From the NCBI GenBank assembly GCA_964650315.1, contig CAZYQE010000003.1, forward strand, positions 26,419 to 90,418: DNA of 64,000 bases. The letters run 5' to 3'. Under the pieces are notes generated by a model that saw only the letters and a list, made by a program, of their open reading frames with translations, searched no databases and was not told the DNA's origin. Origin of the DNA: CAJMSU01 sp964650315 (GTDB taxonomy: Bacteria; Bacillota_I; Bacilli_A; RF39; UBA660). This document shows, piece after piece, positions 34,908 through 44,303 of this stretch. The number at the start of each line of letters is the position of its first letter. The first letter of the stretch is position 1. The translations under genes and the position numbers were made by a program.

Positions 34908-35218
34908 AAATTACAACAAGATCCACATTGAACATTACTAACAGTATTCTCTTCAGAACAAGTATATTGTGGTCTATAAGTATGTTTATATACATGATGA
35001 TTTATAATTCTAGTATGTATAGGACATACATGTGGTACTTCATGTACTATTGTTTTATGAATACATTTTTCTTGTACCGGTTCATTACATCCACCTTGCA
35101 TCATGCCTCCAGTATTATTCATCATATTAATATCAACATTCATATCATTCTCAATTACATTATTATCACCAGTAACATTAGAATCAAAATCAACGTTATT
35201 AGTATTTGAATCAAACAT
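34901..35218 (-). CDS. CotD-family spore coat protein
   Basis: 105 aa. The middle block VHEVPHVCPIHTRIINHHVYKH matches the CotD pattern of a His- and Cys-rich core (IVPHIHPTHTT.VNHH.YKH). The N-terminal half is rich in Asn, Asp and Met, as common for coat proteins of this type, and the C-terminus is Cys-rich (CGSCCNFR). It should be an inner-coat component. RBS GAGGAGG. CATAATATA 20-30 bp upstream resembles a sigma-E/K -10 element, but no good -35 is seen. Confidence 0.82.
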   Translation of the reverse strand: MFDSNTNNVDFDSNVTGDNNVIENDMNVDINMMNNTGGMMQGGCNEPVQEKCIHKTIVHEVPHVCPIHTRIINHHVYKHTYRPQYTCSEENTVSNVQCGSCCNFR

Positions 35219-35280
35219 TATAATACCTCCTCTAATGTATATTATGTAATTTATACTAATAAGACACTAAATTAGCCCAA

Positions 35281-35312
35281 AGAAAAATTACCTTTAAAAA
35301 GGTAATTTCATA
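35281..35312 (-). terminator. Intrinsic terminator of ffh
   Basis: AAATTACCTTT / AAAGGTAATTT stem then TTC; it contains the last codons and stop of ffh. Confidence 0.85.
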
Positions 35313-36601
35313 TTTCCATTTTTCATTTGTTTCATCATATTTTTCATTTGATCAAATTGTTGTAGTAGTTTATTTACTTCTTGTACTGAAGTTCCACTAC
35401 CTTTAGCAATTCTTGTTTTTCTACTAGCTTTTATTATATTAGGATTTCTTCTTTCTTTAGGTGTCATAGATAAAACAATTGCTTCTATATGAGCCATTTG
35501 TTTAGGATCTATTTTAATATTGTTAAGACCCATTTTCTTAGCTCCAGGTATCATCTTTAATATATTCTCTAAAGGTCCAAGTTTTTTCATTTGCTTCATA
35601 GTAGATAAGAAATCTTCTAAATCAAATTTACCTTGTTGCATCCTTTTAGCAGTCTTTTCTGCTTCTTTTTCATCTATAGCTTCAGTAGCCTTTTCTACTA
35701 AAGAAACTATATCACCCATACCTAAGATTCTTCCAGCCATTCTTTCTGGATCAAAAGAATCAAGTCCATCTAATTTCTCAGATACACCAATAAACTTAAT
35801 AGGTACATTAGTAATATGTCTAACTGATAAAGCGACTCCACCTCTAGTATCACCATCTAATTTGGTAAGAATAACACCAGTAAGAGGTAATTTATCATTA
35901 AATCCATTAATAACATTAATAGCATCTTGTCCCATCATAGCATCAATTACTAATAATATCTCCCCAGGATTAACTTTGTTTTTAATATTATCTAACTCAT
36001 CCATTAATTCTTCATCTATATGAAGACGACCAGCAGTATCTATTAATACATAGTCATATCCATTCTCTTTAGCATATTCAACTGCATTACTCGCAATTTC
36101 TACTGGATCTTTTTTTCCCTCACTATAAACTTCTATATTAAGTTGTTTACCAATTTGTTTTAATTGATCTATTGCAGCGGGTCTATATACATCACAAGCT
36201 ACTAATAATGGTTTCTTACTATGTTTTTTTCTTAAAAAATTAGAAAGTTTACCAATAGTAGTAGTTTTACCAGAACCTTGAAGACCTACTAGCATAAGTA
36301 TAGCTGGATTACCTTTAGTATTTAAAGGAACACTTTCTCCTCCTAATAATTCAGTTAATTCATCTTTAACTATTTTTACAAATAAATCACCTGGATTAAT
36401 ACTAGAAGCAACTTCTTCTCCTAAAGCTTTTTCTTTTACATTGTTAGTAAATTCTTTAACGACTTTATAATTAACATCAGCTTCAAGTAGTGCTAATCTA
36501 ATTTCTCTCATCATTTCTGATATATTTTCTTCTGTAATTTTCCCATAACCTTTTACTTTATGAATTACATTTTGTAATCTATCTCCTAAGTTTTCAAACA
36601 T
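35294..36601 (-). CDS. ffh: Signal recognition particle GTPase Ffh (SRP54)
   Basis: 435 aa from ATG 36601 (AGGTGAT RBS). The NG domain has GLQGSGKTTTIGKLS (G1), DTAGRLH (G3) and TKLDGDTRGG (G4); the M domain is methionine-rich (MKQMKKLG, QMKNMMKQMKNGNMK). It binds signal sequences and 4.5S-type RNA and docks to FtsY. It lies in the same region as ylxM and ftsY but separated by the HerA-like gene. Confidence 0.97.
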   Translation of the reverse strand: MFENLGDRLQNVIHKVKGYGKITEENISEMMREIRLALLEADVNYKVVKEFTNNVKEKALGEEVASSINPGDLFVKIVKDELTELLGGESVPLNTKGNPAILMLVGLQGSGKTTTIGKLSNFLRKKHSKKPLLVACDVYRPAAIDQLKQIGKQLNIEVYSEGKKDPVEIASNAVEYAKENGYDYVLIDTAGRLHIDEELMDELDNIKNKVNPGEILLVIDAMMGQDAINVINGFNDKLPLTGVILTKLDGDTRGGVALSVRHITNVPIKFIGVSEKLDGLDSFDPERMAGRILGMGDIVSLVEKATEAIDEKEAEKTAKRMQQGKFDLEDFLSTMKQMKKLGPLENILKMIPGAKKMGLNNIKIDPKQMAHIEAIVLSMTPKERRNPNIIKASRKTRIAKGSGTSVQEVNKLLQQFDQMKNMMKQMKNGNMKLPF

Positions 36602-36639
36602 ATTTATCACCTATCACTTATTATACACTATTTTATATA

Positions 36640-36666
36640 AATAAAAAAGCAGTATTACTGCTTATT
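36640..36666 (-). terminator. Intrinsic terminator of the HerA-like gene
   Basis: AAGCAGTA / TACTGCTT hairpin followed by TTTTATTT, directly after the stop codon. Confidence 0.85.
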
Positions 36667-39040
36667 CATCTACTATATTTATTAGAGGTTTACCAGTATC
36701 AGTAGTAAGCATAGACGGATTATTATCAACCGGTTTATCCTCTTTAGGTTTATTATCAACAATATTAACTAATGGTTTGTTTGGTTCTTCTTCCTTAGCA
36801 GCTTCTGCATTAGCAACTACACTTTGAATATTAATATCAGTATCAGAATCATCTTCATCTTCGTCTTCATCACCAAAATCATCATCTTCAAAATCATCTT
36901 CATCTGATTCTTCTTCATTTTCAATATTTAAAGTTGGTTCTTCTTCAGGCTCATCCTTTTCTTCTTCTTTAACTTCTTCTTTTTTATCACCAAGAATTTT
37001 AGCTAAAGGATCATCTTCATCAGTTTCCTCTTTATTATCATTATTATTTAAAACTCCAACTATATCTGGTATAGCAGCAGATGCAGGAGAAACGGTATTA
37101 TTTACCGCAGGAGTTTCAACCTTTTCAGAAACAACTGGTTCTTCTTTCTTTGGAGAATCTACTATATCTACTAAAGGTTTAGTGTTATCATTATTATTAA
37201 CTAATTGATCTGGTGTAAAATTTGGAACTACATTATCTACTGGTGGTTCTTCAGCTACAACAGTAGGTTTTATATTCTTAGAAGTATCTTCACCCTTCCA
37301 AATAGAAACCACATCACAGTTACCACTCCAAGGTGCTGGATCAGGCATATCTAACTTACATATTAATGGTATTTTAAATGCCATACCAAATCCTAAACAA
37401 GTACCTGCTTGTAATGTTTTTTGTTTTTCTATTATTTCATCACTAATATTAGGTACCATCTTTCTAATATAATCTACATCAGTAGGATGGTTCATTTTAA
37501 ATATTAAGAAACTAGAACATTGAGATATAACAGTATCAGAAAGTTCTACAGGTCTTTGTGAAATAAGGCCTAATAACACAGCATATTTACGTCCTTCTTT
37601 AGCAATTCGCTCAAATATATTATAACCAATTAAGAATCTATCTGTATCATTTTGAATATATCTATGTGCCTCTTCAACAATTATATGAAAAGGTATACTA
37701 GCTCTATCTTTTAATCCTTTTGCAAACTCAAATATAAGTCTTGAGAATATCTTAGTAAGTACTTTCGCAAAATCATCATCTACATCATCAAAATTCATAT
37801 TAATAATTTGATATTTACGACCATTATTAAGAAGTAATGATGATAAATATGTTTCTAAAGGTACATATTGTTTAACATCAAAATATTTAGCATAATCACC
37901 GATTATAAGTGAATGCAATCTAACTTTAAGAGTAACTGCATCACCATAAGTATTTTCATTTCTTAACCAACCTTCACTAATTAAAGTAAAGTTAAGTGCC
38001 TTTTCTAATGTATCTAATGTATAGAAAACTCCACCTTTAGGTTCATAAGCATCAAGTTCATTCTTAATAAATGAAGAAACATACTCAGTAAGTAGAACAC
38101 TCTCTGAGAATTGTCCTTGTGAATCTATTAAGAAACATTCTCTAAATTTTCTAGTATAACCAATACCTTTTACTGGCGCTTCTAAATTAAACTCTGGAGT
38201 AGAACAACTAGCTAATATAGAGAAAATTTCATTTCTCTTATTAGGAGATGTTTCATTAGTATAAAGTATTGTCATAATAGCTTTAGCTATTAAATGATTT
38301 TTATATTTATTAGCATCTACATCTGTTTGAGAAAAAATTAGTGCTAATTTTAACATTCTTTCAATTATAGGAAGTTGTGAATGATTAGTAGCTTGTAATA
38401 ATAAAGCTAAATCACTAGCATTAAGTAACCATATAGGTATTCTTATTTTTTCTCCCTTACCTTCAGTCTCATTAGTACTAAAGAATCTATAATGGTAATT
38501 ATGATCAATAGTATTTAAATTACAAAAAGCATTATAATATTCACCTGAAGAATCAAATAAGAACATATTAGACTTATATGGAAATAATCTCTTATCATGA
38601 AACATATTTTGGAAAAGTCTAGTTACACCACAACTTTTACCACTACCAGTATTACCAAATATAGCAAAATGGTTACTAAAGAAACTATTAACATTTAAGT
38701 ATACAGGAAAATCGTTATAAAAGGGACTAACACCAAACTTCATATATCCTTCTTTATCTTCACCAACAATCATTGGAATCTCAGATTGCTCAATAACTCG
38801 AATAGAAGCATCTAAAGAAGGTTTTCTAATAGTACCACCTATTAACTTACCATCAACGATTTCACCTAAGAATCTAGCTTTAACTATATCTTTATCTAAA
38901 TCATCTACTTCTCCAAGTACCTTTTTATCCTTATCTTCAAATATAAGATGTAAGTTCATTAAATTAATCGCAACATTATCTGAATCTTTTAATTTAATAT
39001 CCGCACCACGATCACTAATATAAACGATTCTATCAAACAT
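36662..39040 (-). CDS. HerA-like (FtsK-superfamily) ATPase with acidic repeat tail
   Basis: 792 aa. Beta-barrel N-terminus (1-115), then the HerA ATPase core with Walker A GNTGSGKS (129-136) and Walker B HIIVEEAH (452-459). DSSGEYYN after strand 2 is also typical. The tail from about 590 is disordered and very acidic (DEDEDEDD), with the short motif KPLVDIVD or KPLVNIVD or KPLINIVD at 621-628, 755-762 and 784-791. HerA-type ATPases form hexameric DNA pumps, in archaea with the nuclease NurA; no nuclease gene is adjacent here. It has its own promoter and terminator within the SRP cluster. Confidence 0.88.
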   Translation of the reverse strand: MFDRIVYISDRGADIKLKDSDNVAINLMNLHLIFEDKDKKVLGEVDDLDKDIVKARFLGEIVDGKLIGGTIRKPSLDASIRVIEQSEIPMIVGEDKEGYMKFGVSPFYNDFPVYLNVNSFFSNHFAIFGNTGSGKSCGVTRLFQNMFHDKRLFPYKSNMFLFDSSGEYYNAFCNLNTIDHNYHYRFFSTNETEGKGEKIRIPIWLLNASDLALLLQATNHSQLPIIERMLKLALIFSQTDVDANKYKNHLIAKAIMTILYTNETSPNKRNEIFSILASCSTPEFNLEAPVKGIGYTRKFRECFLIDSQGQFSESVLLTEYVSSFIKNELDAYEPKGGVFYTLDTLEKALNFTLISEGWLRNENTYGDAVTLKVRLHSLIIGDYAKYFDVKQYVPLETYLSSLLLNNGRKYQIINMNFDDVDDDFAKVLTKIFSRLIFEFAKGLKDRASIPFHIIVEEAHRYIQNDTDRFLIGYNIFERIAKEGRKYAVLLGLISQRPVELSDTVISQCSSFLIFKMNHPTDVDYIRKMVPNISDEIIEKQKTLQAGTCLGFGMAFKIPLICKLDMPDPAPWSGNCDVVSIWKGEDTSKNIKPTVVAEEPPVDNVVPNFTPDQLVNNNDNTKPLVDIVDSPKKEEPVVSEKVETPAVNNTVSPASAAIPDIVGVLNNNDNKEETDEDDPLAKILGDKKEEVKEEEKDEPEEEPTLNIENEEESDEDDFEDDDFGDEDEDEDDSDTDINIQSVVANAEAAKEEEPNKPLVNIVDNKPKEDKPVDNNPSMLTTDTGKPLINIVDE

Positions 39041-39077
39041 ATAATCCCCTCAATCCTTTTAACCCTATCTTATATAG

Positions 39078-39106
39078 ATTATACAAGTTTTTCTCCCTTT
39101 TTACAA
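39078..39106 (-). promoter_or_regulatory. Putative sigma-A promoter of the HerA-like gene
   Basis: TTGTAA (39101-39106), 17-bp spacer, TATAAT (39078-39083) on the minus strand, about 38 bp ahead of the start. Confidence 0.65.
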
Positions 39107-39120
39107 GAACTTTATACAAA

Positions 39121-39153
39121 TAAAAAGCAATTTAATAAAATTGCTTATAATTA
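39121..39153 (-). terminator. Intrinsic terminator of ftsY-ylxM
   Basis: AAGCAATTT TATT AAATTGCTT hairpin then TTTATTTG, a few bases after the ylxM stop. Confidence 0.87.
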
Positions 39154-39465
39154 TTAAAATTTATCTACTATTTTATTTAAATTATTCTTAATATTTTTAT
39201 CTTTTATACCATCAATTATATTTAATAAATCTTTCTTTTTATCTAATAAACCTAACTTCTTTTCATAATCTTCTAACTTCTTAATAACATTATGTACCTG
39301 TTTAAATATAGCATTTCTACTAACACCATATAAATCTGCCATTTCCCCTAAACTCAAATCATTAAAATAATAATCTTCATAATATTTCTTTTGTTTAGCA
39401 GTTAATAAGTTTCCATATAAGTCATATAACTCATTATAATATAATACTTCCTCCATATTAAACAC
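39154..39465 (-). CDS. ylxM: YlxM-family DNA-binding protein (SRP-associated)
   Basis: 103 aa. A sigma-70 region 4-like helix-turn-helix is seen as LSLGEMADLYGVSRNAIFKQVHNV, preceded by LTAKQKKYYEDYYFNDLS. YlxM binds Ffh and is thought to modulate the SRP cycle in Gram-positives. It overlaps the upstream membrane protein gene by 8 bp and belongs to the ftsY transcript. Confidence 0.93.
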   Translation of the reverse strand: MFNMEEVLYYNELYDLYGNLLTAKQKKYYEDYYFNDLSLGEMADLYGVSRNAIFKQVHNVIKKLEDYEKKLGLLDKKKDLLNIIDGIKDKNIKNNLNKIVDKF

Positions 39466-39745
39466 CTAAACAAACTAATATAATAATACCAACAATAGCA
39501 TATAACCAAGTTAATCTACTTCTCTTATAGATTTTATGATTATTAAAAGCTATAAGTAATAAATTAACTCCTAATGATAATTCAAATAATTTAAATGAAG
39601 CTTTATCAAACATAAAAAGTATCGCAATAATTATAGTTAGTATAGTTACCACTACTTGAATATCTACAAATAATATATCAACTTTAGTTAATTGTTTGTT
39701 TTCATTATTTTTCTTTGCTTTTTTATTCTTTTCTTCTTTTTTCAT
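39458..39745 (-). CDS. Small membrane protein between ftsY and ylxM
   Basis: 95 aa. A strongly basic N-terminus (first 20 residues mostly Lys, Glu, Asn) leads to about three transmembrane helices (29-46, 52-67, 77-94). Not recognised; Bacillus has no gene at this place. It starts 8 bp after ftsY and overlaps ylxM, so it is expressed with the SRP receptor. Confidence 0.7.
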   Translation of the reverse strand: MKKEEKNKKAKKNNENKQLTKVDILFVDIQVVVTILTIIIAILFMFDKASFKLFELSLGVNLLLIAFNNHKIYKRSRLTWLYAIVGIIILVCLGV

Positions 39746-39753
39746 AATATCAC

Positions 39754-40776
39754 CTACATCATATCTTTAAATAACCCATATATATATTTTTCTATATCAA
39801 AAGCTTGTAAATCACTAGCTTTTTCACCAAGTCCAATATATTTAACTGGTATACCAACACTCTCTTTAATAGCAAGTACTATACCACCTTTAGCAGTACC
39901 ATCTAATTTAGTTAAAATAATACCTGTTATATTAGTAATTTCTTTAAATGAATTAGCTTGACTAATACCATTTTGTCCAGTAGTTGCATCTATTACAAGT
40001 AATGTCTCATGAGGACCACCTTCAACTATACTACCAATTACTCTATTAATCTTTTCTAACTCTTTCATTAAATTAACTTTATTTTGAAGTCTACCTGCAG
40101 TATCTATTAATACCATATCATAATTTTCTTTTACTGCCTTACTACAACCATCATAAACTACGCTAGCAGGATCACTTCCCTGTTCTTTTCCATAGAAATC
40201 TACTCCTATCTTTTGAGCCCATTCATCAAGTTGAGATACAGCGCCCGCTCTAAAAGTATCTGCTCCCACTAATAAAACTTTTTTGCCTTCTTCTTTATAC
40301 TTATGTGCAATCTTCGCAATAGTAGTAGTCTTACCTACTCCGTTAACTCCTATAAATAAAACTACAGTAGGACCATCTTCATTCTCATTAATCTTATTAG
40401 TTAACACTTCATCATTAACATATATAATAAACAATTCATCAACTATAACTTCTTTTAATACCTCAGGATCTTCTATTTTATCTTTAACTGCTCTTGTCTT
40501 AAGTCTATCTATAAAATCCATAACAGTATTAACACCAATATCTGCCATTATTAATATCTCTTCTAACTCATCAAAATACTCATCGTTAATAGTTCTATAT
40601 TTATTAGTTAAATTAGCTAATTTAGATACAAAACCTTCTCTAGATTTAGAAAGTCCCTTTTCATACACTTTTACTTCTTCTTTAGTTTTTTTATCTATTT
40701 TTTCTTCTTTAACTACTTCTTCTTCACTAACTTTTTCAGTCTTAAACATATCTTTTATCTTGCTAAAAATACCCAT
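39754..40776 (-). CDS. ftsY: Signal recognition particle receptor FtsY
   Basis: 340 aa from ATG 40776 (AGGTGATAACT RBS). A short acidic/basic A region is followed by the NG GTPase domain with GVNGVGKTTTIAK, DTAGRLQNK and TKLDGTAKGG. It receives ribosome-nascent-chain-SRP complexes at the membrane. It heads the ftsY-membrane protein-ylxM transcript. Divergent from rnj. Confidence 0.97.
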   Translation of the reverse strand: MGIFSKIKDMFKTEKVSEEEVVKEEKIDKKTKEEVKVYEKGLSKSREGFVSKLANLTNKYRTINDEYFDELEEILIMADIGVNTVMDFIDRLKTRAVKDKIEDPEVLKEVIVDELFIIYVNDEVLTNKINENEDGPTVVLFIGVNGVGKTTTIAKIAHKYKEEGKKVLLVGADTFRAGAVSQLDEWAQKIGVDFYGKEQGSDPASVVYDGCSKAVKENYDMVLIDTAGRLQNKVNLMKELEKINRVIGSIVEGGPHETLLVIDATTGQNGISQANSFKEITNITGIILTKLDGTAKGGIVLAIKESVGIPVKYIGLGEKASDLQAFDIEKYIYGLFKDMM

Positions 40777-40840
40777 AGTTATCACCTATAAAAATTATAT
40801 CAAAAAACAATCTATTTTACTATTAAAAATTATGATTATA

Positions 40841-40869
40841 TGGACAAAATATAAAAAATATAGTATAAT
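40841..40869 (+). promoter_or_regulatory. Sigma-A promoter of rnj
   Basis: TGGACA (40841-40846), 17-bp spacer, TATAAT (40864-40869); start near 40876, about 33 bp before the ATG. Confidence 0.8.
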
Positions 40870-40908
40870 CTTCTCGTTAGTTCTTTAAATCAAAAGAAAG
40901 GAGTTTAT

Positions 40909-42591
40909 ATGAAAAAAGAAACCAACGAAACAAAATTAGTTGTTTTAGGTGGTCTTGGAGAAGTCGGAAAAAATATGTATTGTGTAATGCATAAAGACTC
41001 TATTGTTATTATTGATGCCGGTGTTAGTTTTCCAGAAGGTACATTAATGGGTATTGATTATGTTTTACCTGATTTTACTTTCTTAAAGGAAAATGAAGAT
41101 AAAATTAAAGCGTTACTTATAACTCATGGTCATGAAGATCATATAGGTGGTATTCCTTATTTACTTCAAAGTATTAATATACCTGCAATATATGCACCTA
41201 ATCATGCCAAAGAGTTAATTGCGGTTAAACTGGAAGATAGAAACATTAGATATGACAATCTCTTTGTGTACACTGAAGACACTAAGTTAAAATTCCAAGA
41301 TATAGAAGTAGAGTTTTTTAGAATAACTCACTCTGTACCTGATTCACATGGAATAAGTATTAATACTCCAGATGGTAGAATAGTTACTACTGGAGACTAT
41401 AAATTTGATTTAACTCCAATTGGGCCAATGGCTAACTTATATAAAATGGCTACTCTTGGGGAAAAAGGGGTTGATCTTTTAATCGGAGATTCAACTAATG
41501 CATTAAATGAAGGATTCTCATCTAGTGAATCTGTAGTTGATGAAACTTTAGGTGAAATGTTTGATAATTGTAAAAATAATAGAATAATTATCGCCACATT
41601 TGCTTCTAATATATATCGTGTTAAACATATCTTTGAAACTTGTTATAAACATGGTAGAAAAATATGTATATTTGGTCGTTCTATGGAAAACAATATTAAT
41701 ATTTCTATTAATGGTGGATATATTGATCATAAAGAATTATTAATAACTCCAGAAGAAGCAAATAATTTAAAACCTGGTGAAGTAACAATTCTATGTACTG
41801 GATCTCAAGGAGAACCACTTGCAGCTTTATCTAGAATATCAAATGGTACTCATAAACAAATAAAACTAAGACCAGATGATGTTGTAATATTCTCTTCTAG
41901 TGCAATACCAGGAAATGCTTTAAGTATTGCTAAAACTATTAATAAACTATACTTGAAAGGTGTTAAAGTATATACAAATAAATCATTAGTAGATCTTCAT
42001 ACTTCAGGACATGCTAACGAAGAAGAAATTAAACTAATGATTAGATTAATTAAACCTAAATACTTAATGCCGTTCCATGGAGACTATAGAATGCTTAAAA
42101 AACAAGCTGATATTGGTATAAACTGTGGTATTCCTAAAGAAAATACATTTATTTTAAAGAATGGTGATTCTCTAAATATAAAGAATCATGTTATTACTAA
42201 AGGAGAAAGCTATTCTGGACAAGATGTTTATGTAGATGGTAATCGTATTGGAGAAATAGGTAGTGTTGTTATTAAAGATAGAAAGATAATGGCTAATGAT
42301 GGAATATTAGTAGTAATAATCAATGTTGATATGAAGAAACGTGAATTATTAATTAAACCTAATATTACTACTAGAGGATTTATCTTAGTAAACGAAAATG
42401 AAGAACTAATTAAAAAGATAGAAACTAAAGCTGAAGAAGTTATTAGAAAGAGCCTATCTAATCCTAAAACAACATTTGCTATATTAAAAAGTAATATAAC
42501 TGATGAATTATATCCATTTATAGATGAATTAACTGGTAGAAAACCAATTATATTACCTGTAATATTAGATATTAAAAAAGAAGAAAAATAG
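40909..42591 (+). CDS. rnjA: Ribonuclease J
   Basis: 560 aa. Metallo-beta-lactamase motif HGHEDHIGG (about residue 72-80) and the later DLHTSGHA and MPFHGDYRM motifs identify the beta-CASP RNase J. It degrades RNA 5' to 3' and makes endonucleolytic cuts; with RNase Y (next gene) it drives mRNA decay. RBS AAAGGAG. J1 versus J2 is assigned only by being the sole copy in this window. Confidence 0.94.
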   Translation: MKKETNETKLVVLGGLGEVGKNMYCVMHKDSIVIIDAGVSFPEGTLMGIDYVLPDFTFLKENEDKIKALLITHGHEDHIGGIPYLLQSINIPAIYAPNHAKELIAVKLEDRNIRYDNLFVYTEDTKLKFQDIEVEFFRITHSVPDSHGISINTPDGRIVTTGDYKFDLTPIGPMANLYKMATLGEKGVDLLIGDSTNALNEGFSSSESVVDETLGEMFDNCKNNRIIIATFASNIYRVKHIFETCYKHGRKICIFGRSMENNINISINGGYIDHKELLITPEEANNLKPGEVTILCTGSQGEPLAALSRISNGTHKQIKLRPDDVVIFSSSAIPGNALSIAKTINKLYLKGVKVYTNKSLVDLHTSGHANEEEIKLMIRLIKPKYLMPFHGDYRMLKKQADIGINCGIPKENTFILKNGDSLNIKNHVITKGESYSGQDVYVDGNRIGEIGSVVIKDRKIMANDGILVVIINVDMKKRELLIKPNITTRGFILVNENEELIKKIETKAEEVIRKSLSNPKTTFAILKSNITDELYPFIDELTGRKPIILPVILDIKKEEK

Positions 42592-42618
42592 AAGTAATTT
42601 ACTTCTATTTTTTTTACA
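42586..42618 (+). terminator. Intrinsic terminator of rnj
   Basis: AAATAGAAGTAA / TTACTTCTATTT stem then T-run; the TAG stop is in the 5' arm. Confidence 0.88.
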
Positions 42619-42650
42619 AAAAAAGAAGCATTATTTTGCTTCTTCTTGTG
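42619..42650 (-). terminator. Intrinsic terminator of rny
   Basis: AAGAAGCA AAATAA TGCTTCTT hairpin then TTTTTG; the rny stop lies in the loop. Confidence 0.88.
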
Positions 42651-44184
42651 CTCTTGTTTCACGAACAACTGTAATTTTAATTGTTCCAGGATATTTCATA
42701 GTCTCTTCTATTTTTTCTTTTACTTCACGAGCTATCTTATGTGCTTCTAAATCATCTACTTGATCAGGTTTAACAATTACACGTAATTCTCTACCAGCTT
42801 GAACAGCAAATGTTTTATCAACACCATCCATATTATTACCAACTTCTTCAAGTTGAGTAAGTCTTTTAATATAGTTTTCTAAAGAATCATTTCTAGCTCC
42901 TGGACGTGATGCAGATAAAGCATCAGCAATAGCAACTATTGTTGAAATAACACTAGTAGCAGCAGTATCACCATGATGTGATGCTATAGCATTAATAACA
43001 ACTTTATCTTCTTTATACTTCTTAGCTATATCAACACCAATATCAACATGACTTCCTTCTACTTCATGATCAATTGCTTTACCAATATCATGTAATAGAC
43101 CAGCTCTTTTAGCAAGAGTAACATTTTCTCCAAGTTCTCCAGCTAATATTCCAGAAAGTTCAGCAACTTCTCTAGAATGTTGTAATGCATTTTGTCCATA
43201 ACTTGTTCTAAAATGTAATTTACCAATTGTCTCAATTAATGCTGGATCAAATTTAGTAAGTCCAAGTTCTACTGTAGTATCATGTCCATACTCAGTAATC
43301 TTTTTCTTCATATCTTTACAAACTTTATCATATAATTCTTCAATTCTTGTTGGATGGATTCGACCATCTTTAATTAAACTCTCTAAAGTAACTCTAGCAA
43401 TCTCTCTACGTAATGGATCAAAACTAGATAAAACTACTGCTTCTGGAGTATCATCAATAATTAAATCTACTCCTGTAATAGCTTCAATAGTTCTAATATT
43501 ACGACCTTCACGACCAATTATTCTACCTTTCATTTCATCATTAGGTAGATCTACTACTGTAACAGTTTGATCACTAGCTATGTCTGCTGCATACTTTTGC
43601 ATAGATGTAACTATTAATTCTCTAGCTGTTTTATCAGCTGTTAATTTAGCTTCATCTTCTCTTTCTTTAATGTATTCAGCAATCTCTTTACTCATATCTT
43701 CTTTTACATGACTCATAACTTCTTTACGAGCCTTATCTTTACTAAATCCTGAAATCTTTTGTAATAAATCTAATTGTTCTTTTCTTATATCTTCCACTTT
43801 ACTTTTTTCGTTCTGAATCTCTAATTGACGTGCTTCTAATTTCTCTTCACGTTCATCTAAAGCAGTTTCTCTTTTTTGAAATAATTCATCTCTTTTATCT
43901 ATACTAGCCTCTCTTTGCATAAGTCTAGCTTCTGATTCTTTCATTTCATTTTTCTTTTCACGAATTTCTTTATCTAAGTCCATTTTCATACGATGTGCTT
44001 CTTCTTTTTGTTCTATAGCAGCATCTCTTTTAATCTTATCTACTTCTTTTTTAGCACTATTAATAATAGATTCTGCTTTTCTAGAAGCCATGCTTCCTTT
44101 TAAACTATTTATAACAAACGCTATAAAAAAGCCTACAAGTAATCCAATAACTACAAGTAAAATGGAGAATCCTAAACCACTCAT
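42631..44184 (-). CDS. rny: Ribonuclease Y
   Basis: 517 aa from ATG 44184 (GGAGGAGTAT RBS); an upstream ATG at 44196 overlaps the RBS. N-terminal membrane helix (about 5-24), long coiled coil (30-200), KH domain ([19 protein letters not shown]) and HD domain ([17 protein letters not shown]). It is the membrane endonuclease starting mRNA decay. Lies 99 bp downstream of recA, close to the Bacillus arrangement recA-rny. Confidence 0.97.
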   Translation of the reverse strand: MSGLGFSILLVVIGLLVGFFIAFVINSLKGSMASRKAESIINSAKKEVDKIKRDAAIEQKEEAHRMKMDLDKEIREKKNEMKESEARLMQREASIDKRDELFQKRETALDEREEKLEARQLEIQNEKSKVEDIRKEQLDLLQKISGFSKDKARKEVMSHVKEDMSKEIAEYIKEREDEAKLTADKTARELIVTSMQKYAADIASDQTVTVVDLPNDEMKGRIIGREGRNIRTIEAITGVDLIIDDTPEAVVLSSFDPLRREIARVTLESLIKDGRIHPTRIEELYDKVCKDMKKKITEYGHDTTVELGLTKFDPALIETIGKLHFRTSYGQNALQHSREVAELSGILAGELGENVTLAKRAGLLHDIGKAIDHEVEGSHVDIGVDIAKKYKEDKVVINAIASHHGDTAATSVISTIVAIADALSASRPGARNDSLENYIKRLTQLEEVGNNMDGVDKTFAVQAGRELRVIVKPDQVDDLEAHKIAREVKEKIEETMKYPGTIKITVVRETRAQEEAK

Positions 44185-44263
44185 ATACTCCTCCATCTAG
44201 AATTAGGTAATAACCTAAATCTAATTCTATTTTACTTTTATTTTTAATCATTGTCAATGTAAA

Positions 44264-44303
44264 CAAAAATAAAAGAAAGAGATTACTTCTCTTTCTTAGT
44301 ATC
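44264..44303 (-). terminator. Intrinsic terminator of recA
   Basis: AAGAAAGAGA AGTAA TCTCTTTCTT hairpin then TTATTTTTG; the recA TAA stop is in the loop. Confidence 0.88.

Noticed and set aside
34892..35209. 105-codon open frame opposite the CotD-like gene
   Set aside because: The minus-strand frame has the CotD pattern, an RBS and a terminator. The opposite frame is a low-complexity Ile/Met/Tyr shadow.
35520..36023. 167-codon open frame on the plus strand, antisense to ffh
   Set aside because: Shadow of the ffh reading frame; no RBS and no family resemblance.
40283..40888. 201-codon open frame on the plus strand, antisense to ftsY
   Set aside because: It is opposite a clear, conserved gene, has a Ser/Leu/Thr-rich composition typical of reverse-complement frames, and no RBS.
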